From the NCBI GenBank assembly GCA_937967375.1, contig CALCJF010000039.1, positions 1 to 64,000 of the forward strand: DNA of 64,000 nucleotides, given 5' to 3'. The position numbers and the translations under genes were made by a program. How positions within the stretch are numbered: the first letter of the stretch is position 1; each line of letters begins with the position of its first letter. The stretch is from an uncultured Leucobacter sp. (GTDB lineage: Bacteria > Actinomycetota > Actinomycetes > Actinomycetales > Microbacteriaceae). Positions 7,584-17,319 of the stretch are shown here, one piece after another. The notes beneath the pieces were generated by a model, which saw nothing but the letters and a program-made list of their open reading frames with translations, was not told the DNA's origin and searched no databases.

Positions 7584-8843
7584 CTACAGCCAGTCTGCGC
7601 CGCGATGTTGGTCGAGTTCGGGTGGCGGCGCACCGTAGCGGGCCGGGGTTTCTGAGAACGAAATCGGCGTGGCGATGGATCGCAGCACTTGCGTGCTGCC
7701 GTCTGCTGCAGTTGCGGGGGTCTCTGCGACCATGCCGAGGCCGAGCGACTCGGCGAGCTCGATGGCCTGTGCGATGTTGTTCACGCGCCCGGCCGGAATG
7801 TTCGCAGCGGTAAGCGCTTCGATCCACTCGGCAGCGGGGCGCGCGCGCAGACGCGCGTCGATTGCCGCGCGAAGTTCGAAGCGGTGGGCGACGCGGGCAG
7901 GATTGTTTGCGAATCGAGGGTCGTCAGCCATCTCGGGTGCTCCAATGACCTCGCACAGGCGGCGAAACTGGCCGTCGGTGCCCACTGCGAGCGCCACCTG
8001 CTGATCGGCAGCGGCAAAGGTCTCGTAGGGGGCGATCGAGGGGTGGGCGTTGCCCATGCGGCCTGGCGCCTTGCCGGTCTCGAGGGTCGAAGATGCTTGG
8101 TTTGCGAGCGCAGAGAGCAGCGAGCCGAGCAGCGTGACTTTGACGTGTTGGCCTTGGCCAACACGTGCATTGGTACTGCCGTGTTGCACGTCGGCGCTTG
8201 CGTCGACGTGTTGGCCTCGGCCGGTCGCTGATGCCGCTGTCTCGCGAGCACGAAGTGCTGCCTGGATGCCGATCACGGCATTGAGTCCGGTGAGAATGTC
8301 GACGAGCGCCACACCCACCTTGGTGGGTTCTCCTCCGGCGTCGTCGGCGGCACCAGTGATGCTCATAAGCCCACCGACCGCCTGCACGAGCAGGTCGTAG
8401 CCGGGCAGCTCCTTGCCAGCGGCATCGCCGAACCCCGAGATCGAGCAGTAGACGACGCCCGGGTTCTGGGCGGCGACTGCCTCGTAGCCCAGACCGAACT
8501 TCTCCATGGTGCCGGGCTTGAAGTTCTCGATCACGACGTCGGCAGTGGCGGCGAGTTCGCGCGCACGCTCGAGGCCTTCGGGTGCTCGCAGGTCGAGCGC
8601 GACCGAGCGTTTGCCCCGGTTGACACCCGCGAAGTAGGTGCTCTGCCCGACCGCGTTCACGGGCGGCGACCACTGCCGGGTCCCGTCGCCCTCGGGGCTC
8701 TCGATCTTGATGACATCGGCACCGAGGTCGGCAAGAATCATGGTGGCGTGTGGCCCCGCGAGCACTCGCGAGAAATCTGCAACCCGAATGCCCGAGAGCG
8801 GACCCCTCGCCTCTTGCGCCTCGTCACTCACTCGCTTCTCCAT
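7584..8843 (-). CDS. CaiB/BaiF class III CoA-transferase
   Basis: 419 residues from ATG 8843. The class III hallmarks are clear: GIRVADFSRVLAGPHATMILADLGADVIKIE at the N terminus (split here as ADFSRVLAGPHAT and LADLGADVIKIE), NRGKRSVALDL, and PGYDLLVQAVGGLMSITG with the catalytic Asp of the family. It should move CoA between acids, most likely activating glutarate for the neighbouring dehydrogenase. The segment after ATGRGQHVD is odd: about 21 residues are inserted before the normal continuation VTLLGSLLSALANQ, and the motif GQGQHV appears twice. The DNA there is a 63-base direct repeat unit with a perfect palindrome. The reading frame is kept, so the protein may still work. Confidence 0.9.
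   Translation of the reverse strand: MEKRVSDEAQEARGPLSGIRVADFSRVLAGPHATMILADLGADVIKIESPEGDGTRQWSPPVNAVGQSTYFAGVNRGKRSVALDLRAPEGLERARELAATADVVIENFKPGTMEKFGLGYEAVAAQNPGVVYCSISGFGDAAGKELPGYDLLVQAVGGLMSITGAADDAGGEPTKVGVALVDILTGLNAVIGIQAALRARETAASATGRGQHVDASADVQHGSTNARVGQGQHVKVTLLGSLLSALANQASSTLETGKAPGRMGNAHPSIAPYETFAAADQQVALAVGTDGQFRRLCEVIGAPEMADDPRFANNPARVAHRFELRAAIDARLRARPAAEWIEALTAANIPAGRVNNIAQAIELAESLGLGMVAETPATAADGSTQVLRSIATPISFSETPARYGAPPPELDQHRGADWL
8141..8222. repeat. In-frame 63-bp duplication/insertion with palindrome inside CoA-transferase
   Basis: Direct repeats of 19 bases (8141-8159 and 8204-8222, 17 identical) lie exactly 63 bases apart. The left copy is the first half of a palindrome (8143-8153 and 8156-8166, 11-bp arms, 2-base loop). 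The extra 21 codons separate two copies of the GQHV motif that CaiB relatives carry once. Confidence 0.7.
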
Positions 8844-8946
8844 TCGCCCAGGTGGTGTCGTTGAGGCAAGTGTAGAAGCGTGCAGTGCGCGGGCAGATCG
8901 AACTTTTGCACAGTGATTGCATGACTCACCGTGCAAGAATGTACGC

Positions 8947-10497
8947 ATGGCCACCCTGTCGCAGTTGCTCACCGACCCGACGCTCGGCCTTCGTCTCGTG
9001 CAATCGGCGCCCGAAGACCCACAGCTGAGCTGGGTTTCGACCACCGAGCTGCTGCAACTCGCCGATTACCTCGAGGGTGGCGAGCTCGTACTCACCACGG
9101 GCGTGTCACTCGGCGCAGAAGACTCCCGCTGGCGCGACTTCGTTGCCGGTCTCAGCCGCGCCCGCATCGCCGCGATCGGCTTCGGAGTCGGTGTTGCTCA
9201 CGAGCGCATTCCCGCGCCCCTCGTGGCCGCGGCGAGCGATTATCGACTGGCACTCGTCGAGGTGCCGCCCCCCACCCCCTTCATCGCGGTGAGCAAGGCA
9301 GCCTCGAACCTGTTGCGCGCCGATGAGATGCGCTCGGCAAGGCAAGCGTTGCAGGCGCACCAGCGACTTCTTGAGGGCGCCCGCAGCAGCGCCGACACGG
9401 CTTCGGTGCTCGCGAGCATCGCCCAGGCGACCGGCCGTCAGCTCGCCCTGCAGATCGGCGGCACTGCGGCGGGCGAGGGGGTGATCACCGCGAGCACCGC
9501 GGGGTTCACCGCCTTGGTCGACCGCGATCACTCGGCCGTCGAGAGCGTGCCCCTCGACGACGAGCAGCAGGCGCGGATCCTCGTCGCGCCTGGGTCGCCT
9601 CTCGGCCCCGAAGCCCAGGCCGTGGTCGCGGCTGGCGCAATGGTGCTCGGCATGAACTTTCGAGGCGACCTCGCCGGCAGAGAGGACGAACAGGAGCGAT
9701 GGTCGCGCCTCACGCTCGCGCTGCTACGCGACGAGGTCGATGCCGCCGCAGTTCGAGTCTTAGACCCGGCAGTTGAACTCACCGGCAAGTTTCGCGCGAT
9801 CGCAGTGCAGGGCGCATCTGAGCAGGTGGCGAGATGGCGCCGAGCGCCCAGGCAGGGCCTCGAGCGCCTCGTGACCGCTGGCACTCCGCGCGAAGACGGG
9901 CTCTCGCTCGCCTGGCAGCTGTGCCCGGCCAGCGAGGTAGCACTTGCGGCCGCGCAGGGGCTCGCGGCCGCGCATGACCTCGATCTGGTTGCGGGGCGCG
10001 CCGCCGACCAAGGGCAATTCTCGCTCAGCAGAAACTCGGCGGCCACGCTCACCGGCTCGCTCTCGCGCACGACAGCGCTGTACACCTCGCCGCGCGTGCC
10101 GCGCGTGCTGCGCGCCGAGCAAGCGACGCCCCTGCTCGAGGCGCTGCTCGGTGGCGAACCCGCAAGCGAGGGCACGGCGCATTCAGGCACCGGTCTATCT
10201 GCGGCAGGTGCGGTGCTTGGCCCGCTCGCACTCGAGCAAACGACGCCATCAAACGACTGTGCTGATCCTCGCATGCATAGAGACGAACAGCGAACCCTGC
10301 GCGCGACCCTTCGCACGTTGCTCGAGCATCACGGACAGCGCACGCCAACCGCAACTCAGCTCGGCGTGCATCGCAACACGCTGCGCGACAGAATCGGGCG
10401 CATCGAGCAGCTCACGAGACGATCACTCGACGACCCAGACGCCCGCGCAGAGCTCTGGCTGGCGCTGCGCGTCGAAGAGCAACGGGTGGCGCGTTAA
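8947..10497 (+). CDS. PucR family transcriptional regulator
   Basis: 516 residues from ATG 8947. The N-terminal part is a purine-catabolism PucR domain (LLTDPTLGLRLVQ, STTELLQLADYLEGGELVLTTG split as STTELLQLADYL and GGELVLTTG). The middle is weakly conserved. The C-terminal end is the PucR helix-turn-helix (LRTLLEHHGQRTPTATQLGV, then HRNTLRDRIGRIEQLT). It is divergent from the CoA-transferase/acyl-CoA dehydrogenase operon with about 100 bases between starts, so it most likely controls that operon, probably as an activator responding to the substrate or its CoA ester (inference). Confidence 0.92.
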   Translation: MATLSQLLTDPTLGLRLVQSAPEDPQLSWVSTTELLQLADYLEGGELVLTTGVSLGAEDSRWRDFVAGLSRARIAAIGFGVGVAHERIPAPLVAAASDYRLALVEVPPPTPFIAVSKAASNLLRADEMRSARQALQAHQRLLEGARSSADTASVLASIAQATGRQLALQIGGTAAGEGVITASTAGFTALVDRDHSAVESVPLDDEQQARILVAPGSPLGPEAQAVVAAGAMVLGMNFRGDLAGREDEQERWSRLTLALLRDEVDAAAVRVLDPAVELTGKFRAIAVQGASEQVARWRRAPRQGLERLVTAGTPREDGLSLAWQLCPASEVALAAAQGLAAAHDLDLVAGRAADQGQFSLSRNSAATLTGSLSRTTALYTSPRVPRVLRAEQATPLLEALLGGEPASEGTAHSGTGLSAAGAVLGPLALEQTTPSNDCADPRMHRDEQRTLRATLRTLLEHHGQRTPTATQLGVHRNTLRDRIGRIEQLTRRSLDDPDARAELWLALRVEEQRVAR

Positions 10498-10515
10498 CGC
10501 CCCCGCAATCGAAAT

Positions 10516-10698
10516 TCAGGCGATAGTGGGATTCGTCTCGTCGTGCGCGGCCTCGTGAGGCTCGTGCAGGTCGTGCAGCACCCCACTGATGTTGCCGTGC
10601 AGAAAGTGGTCAACGAGCGCGTCAACCGCGACGGCTTCGTTGTCACCCTCGATGATCTCCATGCGTATGCCGTTCTCGGCGGCTCGTTTCTTGTCCAT
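10516..10698 (-). CDS. Small hypothetical protein (60 aa)
   Basis: A 60-residue soluble frame (MDKKRAAENGIRMEIIEGDN..., ending NPTIA) with codon use like neighbouring genes. It has no membrane segment or metal motif, two His-rich turns (HEPHEAAHD) and no recognised domain. The ribosome site is weak. It converges on pucR with an 18-base gap. It may be a real small gene but could be chance. Confidence 0.4.
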   Translation of the reverse strand: MDKKRAAENGIRMEIIEGDNEAVAVDALVDHFLHGNISGVLHDLHEPHEAAHDETNPTIA

Positions 10699-10800
10699 AT
10701 CTCACGATAACCCCGAACGCATGTGTGGGGGCCGTAACCCTGGTAACGATTTCGCCGATTCAGCTCGGCGAAAGCGTGCTCGCGGCTCGTCGGGAGTTCA

Positions 10801-11427
10801 TTAGTAGAGCAGGAAGGGAGCGGTTCCCGTGCCGGGCACGCCCGCCGCGGCCACCTGCAGATGGTAGGTCGCACCTTCAGCAGTCACTGGATCGCGCGCA
10901 ATGTCGCAGGTCCCTGGGCTGCTGCGCGTGCGGTCCCACTGCAGGGGCTCGGTTTCGAGCGGTTTGCCCGGCTCGAGAATCACCGCGCGAGTGTCTGCAT
11001 TGATCTGGCAGTCGGTGGATCGCCACACCTGGTCAGATCCGCTCGTAATGGTGAAGCTCATGCCCGCCGTGCCCAGCTGCGCCTCGCACTTCTTCGCACC
11101 GGTGTTTTCGACGCGAAGGCTGAGCATCGGCAGCTCCCCGGCCGCATAGCTGTCGCGGTCGATGAGAGGCGTCACCGCGAGTTCACCCGCCGGGCACGGC
11201 TCGGTCTCCCCCGCCTTCGGCGTATCGTTCTGCACCTTGTCAGCCGCGACGATCTCGTCTGGCACCTTCACCTCAGGGGCCGACGCTGCGCCGCCGCTCG
11301 AGCCGGGCTTCACGATGACCAGCACCACGAAGACGATGATGGCGAGCAGCCCTCCGAGCACCAGCAACCTGCGGCGCAGGTATACGCCTTTGCTCTCGGG
11401 GCCGACCGGGTCCCTCAAGGTGTTCAT
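10801..11427 (-). CDS. Membrane-anchored hypothetical protein, DUF4232-like
   Basis: 208 residues: a short cytoplasmic N terminus, one strong membrane helix (about residues 21-41, LLVLGGLLAIIVFVVLVIV), a Pro/Ala/Glu linker, and an extracytoplasmic beta-rich domain. That domain has three to four spaced Cys residues (PCPAGELAV, KKCEAQLG, TDCQINAD, GTCDIARD) that probably form disulfides. The layout resembles actinobacterial DUF4232-type exported proteins, but I cannot assign a function. It follows the NAGS-like gene on the same strand with 25 bases between them. Confidence 0.7.
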   Translation of the reverse strand: MNTLRDPVGPESKGVYLRRRLLVLGGLLAIIVFVVLVIVKPGSSGGAASAPEVKVPDEIVAADKVQNDTPKAGETEPCPAGELAVTPLIDRDSYAAGELPMLSLRVENTGAKKCEAQLGTAGMSFTITSGSDQVWRSTDCQINADTRAVILEPGKPLETEPLQWDRTRSSPGTCDIARDPVTAEGATYHLQVAAAGVPGTGTAPFLLY

Positions 11428-11452
11428 GCCTACAGGCTATCTCGTGAACCGC

Positions 11453-11974
11453 CTAAAGCCGTTTCACCATTCGGGTGTTGCCGAGCGTGTTCGGTTTCAC
11501 TCGCGCGAGGTCGAGAAACTCTGCGACGCCCTCGTCATGCGATCGCAGCAGTTCGGCGTAGACGTCGGCGGCAACAATCTGCGTGTCTTCGGCAACCGCC
11601 TCGAAGCCGTGCCGCTCAAAGAAGTCGACCTCGAAGGTGAGGCAGAAGAGCTGGCTGAGGCCGAGCTCGCGCGCGCGCACCTCAATGGCTTCGAGCAGCA
11701 GGTGACCGACCCCGCGCCCCAGCCACTGTTCTGACACGCCCAGCGTGCGAACCTCACCGAGGTGCTCCCACATCGCGTGGATCGCGCCGTACCCGATCAC
11801 TCGGTCACCGTCGTCAACCGCGACCACGAACTCGGGCACCGCTCCGTAAAGCTCCACGAGGTCTTTGCCGAGCAAGATTCGTCGCTCAACCAGGGGCTTC
11901 ATCAGTTCGACCATGGCCGAAACATCACCGGTGCGCGCCTGGCGCACCCGTACCTGGGAAGCTGCGGGAGTCAT
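11453..11974 (-). CDS. Amino-acid N-acetyltransferase, N-acetylglutamate synthase-like GNAT
   Basis: 173 residues, one GNAT domain. The acetyl-CoA loop region VRTLGVSEQWLGRGVGHLLLE (around residues 72-92) carries the Q/RxxGxG/A-type loop WLGRGVGHLL. The short actinobacterial type of N-acetylglutamate synthase looks like this: RQARTGDVSAMVELMKPL at the start, FFERHGFEAV near the end, and a tail of about 40 residues. It would acetylate glutamate as the first step of arginine synthesis. It lies between a membrane protein and clpC, away from any arg operon, which is usual for this short form. Confidence 0.8.
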   Translation of the reverse strand: MTPAASQVRVRQARTGDVSAMVELMKPLVERRILLGKDLVELYGAVPEFVVAVDDGDRVIGYGAIHAMWEHLGEVRTLGVSEQWLGRGVGHLLLEAIEVRARELGLSQLFCLTFEVDFFERHGFEAVAEDTQIVAADVYAELLRSHDEGVAEFLDLARVKPNTLGNTRMVKRL

Positions 11975-12004
11975 AGAGCAAGTGTAGTAACCCTACGGCC
12001 GAGA

Positions 12005-12047
12005 CGGCGAAGCGCCCGCCTCTCAGAGAGGGGCGGGCGCTTCGCCG
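12005..12047 (-). terminator. Terminator downstream of clpC
   Basis: Perfect 16-bp arms (12005-12020 and 12032-12047) around an 11-base loop, starting 11 bases after the clpC stop. Strongly GC-rich without a U tract. Confidence 0.8.
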
Positions 12048-12058
12048 AACAGCACGTG

Positions 12059-14584
<2,526 letters not shown>

Positions 14585-14699
14585 CTTTCCTCCATGCGGC
14601 TGCGCTTGGGTCACGCAACCGATAGCAACAGACTACGCACCGATAAGGCGCCTTGGGCTGTTGTTCGCCGCAGGCGTGACTCGATTGCGGTTTCGAGGA

Positions 14700-15149
14700 T
14701 CAGCCCGCCGCAGTGCCCCGCGCGTCTTCGGCGCCCTCGATCTGTTGCACCCCGGTCTCTGCCAAGATCTGCCGCAGATCTTCGAGCATCTCAAGTTGCC
14801 GCTTATTGATGGCCATGAGCTCTTCGATCTCTTTCTTTGCCGCAAGGTTCGTATCGAAATCGTGTTGCGCGAGCGCCGCCGAGATCGCGTCTTGCCGCTT
14901 CGCAGCGATCAGCAGGATCGCGCCCTGCAGCCCGGCCAGCATACTCAGGAAGAGGTTGAGCAGGATAAAGGGGTAAGGATCCCACGCCTTTGCCGAGAGA
15001 TTCAGCAGGGCCCAAAGCGCCATGAAGCCAACGAAGATCGCGATGAAGGCCCACGACCCCATGCCGTTGCGCAGGCGGTCGGCCGCGCGCTGCCCGGGGG
15101 TGAGAGACTCGTGGTGTTTTGCATGCCAGTTCAGCTGGGTTCCGCTCAT
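14700..15149 (-). CDS. DUF1003 domain membrane protein
   Basis: 149 residues from ATG 15149. Two membrane helices (WAFIAIFVGFMALWALLN and PFILLNLFLSMLAGLQGAIL) separated by AWDPYPF give the DUF1003 pattern. A helical, partly coiled-coil tail follows (AAKKEIEELMAINKRQLEML). These proteins are annotated as membrane proteins of unknown function, sometimes linked to magnesium transport. The ribosome site is weak; GTG/ATG alternatives exist up to 15179. Its promoter region is shared with the divergent DUF2975 operon. Confidence 0.85.
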   Translation of the reverse strand: MSGTQLNWHAKHHESLTPGQRAADRLRNGMGSWAFIAIFVGFMALWALLNLSAKAWDPYPFILLNLFLSMLAGLQGAILLIAAKRQDAISAALAQHDFDTNLAAKKEIEELMAINKRQLEMLEDLRQILAETGVQQIEGAEDARGTAAG

Positions 15150-15200
15150 GTCGCGAGTGTAAACCCGCACGCTTGACATCTCGTGGCGAGACTCGCATAC

Positions 15201-15232
15201 TTATCGAAAAGCGATAATATCGAATATCGATA
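15201..15232. promoter_or_regulatory. Double palindromic operator ahead of the DUF2975 operon
   Basis: Two palindromes built on the same core: TTATCG-N5-CGATAA at 15201-15217 and TATCGA-N3-TCGATA at 15218-15232, next to the ribosome site AAGGAG of the gene starting at 15242. The HTH protein at the end of the operon is the likely ligand. Confidence 0.55.
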
Positions 15233-15241
15233 AGGAGACTC

Positions 15242-15859
15242 ATGAACACGCCGCCTGCACGTCGCCCCTCGCTCGCCGATCATGTCGGAATGGTGATCTT
15301 TGCAGTCGCTGGGCTCGGCATCGTCATCACCGCCGCAATCGCAACCGCGCTGCGCATCTCCGGCGCGCTGCACGGCACCGCGCTCCCAGTTCGTGTGCAG
15401 CCAATCGACCTCGAGCTCGATGCACCAATCGGACCAGGGGGCACCGCAGTGCCGATGCAGATTGAATCGGCAACAGTGATTGCCTCACCACTGCCGCAGT
15501 CTGCCGTTGGCATCGAGATCCTCTCTCAAATCGTTCGTTTCGGCACGATCACCACCGTCGCCGTCTGCCTGGTGCTACTCACCTTTCGCATATTTCAGGG
15601 ACAGATCTTTGGGCGCGCGAATACCGCACTCGCGACCACCGCAGGCCTCGTTGGAATCACCGGCTCGGCCACCGCTGTCGCCCTGAACGGAGCTGTCGGC
15701 GGCAGTGTGCTGCACGAACTCGGTCCAGACGGCAGCGGCTTTATCTTCTTGACCGCCGACCCAGCGCCGCTGGTGCTCGGGGGGTTCGCCCTCGCAGTAG
15801 CACTGACGGCGTTCACTGTCGGGGCAAAACTGCAGCGCGACACGGAAGGACTGATCTGA
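15242..15859 (+). CDS. DUF2975 family membrane protein A
   Basis: 205 residues with four predicted membrane helices: near the N terminus (VGMVIFAVAGLGIVITAAI), around ILSQIVRFGTITTVAVCLVL, ATTAGLVGITGSATAVAL, and VLGGFALAVALTAFTVGA. The end, GAKLQRDTEGLI, matches the DUF2975 C-terminal motif. An extracytoplasmic loop of about 75 residues follows helix 1. AAGGAG precedes the ATG. It is the first of three genes, followed by a second DUF2975-like protein and an HTH regulator. The family is unassigned; it usually occurs with a YozG-type HTH gene. Confidence 0.75.
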   Translation: MNTPPARRPSLADHVGMVIFAVAGLGIVITAAIATALRISGALHGTALPVRVQPIDLELDAPIGPGGTAVPMQIESATVIASPLPQSAVGIEILSQIVRFGTITTVAVCLVLLTFRIFQGQIFGRANTALATTAGLVGITGSATAVALNGAVGGSVLHELGPDGSGFIFLTADPAPLVLGGFALAVALTAFTVGAKLQRDTEGLI

Positions 15860-15860
15860 A

Positions 15861-16520
15861 ATGACGAATGCACAATCGCCACTGCCCAAAGAACCCACCC
15901 CGCAGAAGGTGCGCGCCGACGCGATCGCAATACTTGTGATGGGCCTTGTCGCCTCGGCGTCGATCATTTACCTCGCAGTTCGCAAATATCTGAGCCTTTT
16001 CGTCGCCGGTGGTATCGCCTGGGATCTACCGGTCGAATCACAGACTGCCACGGCGCCAGGCCTTGCAGCATTCGACTCAGACGGGCCGGTCGATGCTCCA
16101 GCTGTCACCGGCACCTTTACCCACCTGCAAGTGGTCGTGCCCAACCTGAACACGGTATCGACAGTGTGTCTCGCCATCTCGGTCGCTGCCGCAGCGCTCA
16201 CTGCGATCCTCGTGATCGCAAGCATCGTGCGCTTGGCCTGGCTCTTTCAGCAGGGTCGCTTCTTCACGCTGACGACGAGTCGCACCCTGCGCACCCTCAC
16301 CTGGAGCATGGTCGGAGGCGGGCTCGTCGCGTGGGCGAGCTGGAACCTGGGAGCAAACGGAATCGAGGGCGCACTCGGCGTGCGCGCAAATACCAGTGGC
16401 ACGTTCGAGTGGTGGAGCTGGTACTGGATTCTGTTGTTCGCTGTCACCTCGTCTGGCCTCATCGACATCGCGCTCCGCAGGGCAATTCGCCTGCAGCACG
16501 AGACCGAGGGGCTGGTATGA
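15861..16520 (+). CDS. DUF2975 family membrane protein B
   Basis: 219 residues with the same plan as the preceding gene: helix 1 (AIAILVMGLVASASIIYLAV), an outside loop of about 70 residues, three more helices (VCLAISVAAAALTAILVIAS, TLTWSMVGGGLVAWASWNL, WSWYWILLFAVTSSGLIDIA), and the ending AIRLQHETEGLV, parallel to AKLQRDTEGLI in its neighbour. The pair probably arose by duplication or forms a heteromer. ATGA overlap with the HTH gene indicates coupled translation. Confidence 0.75.
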   Translation: MTNAQSPLPKEPTPQKVRADAIAILVMGLVASASIIYLAVRKYLSLFVAGGIAWDLPVESQTATAPGLAAFDSDGPVDAPAVTGTFTHLQVVVPNLNTVSTVCLAISVAAAALTAILVIASIVRLAWLFQQGRFFTLTTSRTLRTLTWSMVGGGLVAWASWNLGANGIEGALGVRANTSGTFEWWSWYWILLFAVTSSGLIDIALRRAIRLQHETEGLV

Positions 16521-16756
16521 GCCCTGCCGAGCCAGAGGAGGGCCACGCGATCCACTGCCGCCTCGACGAGTTGCTCGCCGAGCGCGGCATGACGCTCACC
16601 GAACTCAGCGAACGCGTCGGAGTGAGCCTCGTGAATCTCTCGGTGCTGAAGAACGACCGAGCGCGCGCGATTCGCTTCTCGACACTCACAGCAATTTGCC
16701 GAGTGTTGAATTGCGAGGTCGGCGAATTGCTCGAAATGGATCGCCGGGCCAACTAG
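16517..16756 (+). CDS. Cro/C1-type HTH regulator, YozG-like
   Basis: A 79-residue protein that is almost only an HTH: LDELLAERGMTLTELSERVG, then LVNLSVLKNDRARAIRFSTL, then ICRVLNCEVGELLEMD. This is the small YozG/XRE type found beside DUF2975 proteins. The start overlaps the stop of the preceding gene (ATGA). It is the best candidate to bind the two TATCGA palindromes ahead of the operon. Confidence 0.9.
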   Translation: MSPAEPEEGHAIHCRLDELLAERGMTLTELSERVGVSLVNLSVLKNDRARAIRFSTLTAICRVLNCEVGELLEMDRRAN

Positions 16757-16785
16757 CCACGCCCCAAGGGCTACACCGCGCCTCG

Positions 16786-17121
16786 CTACTCGGGAAAGAC
16801 TCGCTTGGTGATCGCCTGCACGTCACGGTCGAGACCGCCCATCTGAGCCTGGAGACTGGTGAACCGCAGGTCGAGCTCAGTGCGCAAGCCCGCAATCTCG
16901 GTCTTGGTCTCGTTTCTCAGACCAGCGATCTCAGCCTTCGTCTCATTGCGCAGGCTCGCAATCTCTAACTTCGTCTCATTGCGCAGGCTCGCAATCTCAA
17001 CCTGCAAGGTAGCGGTGGATGAATGGATGGTGCGCACCAGCAACTGCGTGGTGACTGTGATCATTGCCGCGAACGCGGCGGCAAGTATGCCGAGCGCCGC
17101 CCAGATCTGTGGTTCGTTCAT
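16786..17121 (-). CDS. Membrane-anchored coiled-coil protein with 11-residue repeats
   Basis: 111 residues from ATG 17121, which has GAGGTG nine bases upstream. The GTG three codons earlier lies inside that ribosome site. One N-terminal membrane helix (IWAALGILAAAFAAMITVTT) is followed by a tandem repeat EIASLRNETK(L/A/T), four copies of 11 residues, the last degenerate, then a helical end. An 11-residue period fits a hendecad coiled coil, so a membrane-bound helical rod or oligomer is likely. No enzyme motif. Function unknown. Confidence 0.75.
   Translation of the reverse strand: MNEPQIWAALGILAAAFAAMITVTTQLLVRTIHSSTATLQVEIASLRNETKLEIASLRNETKAEIAGLRNETKTEIAGLRTELDLRFTSLQAQMGGLDRDVQAITKRVFPE
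16882..17014 (-). repeat. 33-bp tandem repeats encoding an 11-residue hendecad
   Basis: About four consecutive copies of a 33-base unit (core GAGATTGCGAGCCTGCG on the minus strand) inside the coiled-coil gene. The first two are nearly identical in DNA, so copy number may vary between strains. Confidence 0.7.
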
Positions 17122-17319
17122 GGTGATCACCTCTTCATTGTCTTCAAGTGGTTCACATCATGCCACCCGGGCAACACTGAATACCGCACACTGCGGGGAT
17201 CCGTGGATAAGCACCTGAAACCAGTACCTGTGAGCGACGAATGAGGCGTGTCGCATCGCGAACGCAGCTACCAGCGCTCGAGGCCGTGTCGGACGTCACC
17301 CGTTGCTTCAGAGATGGGG

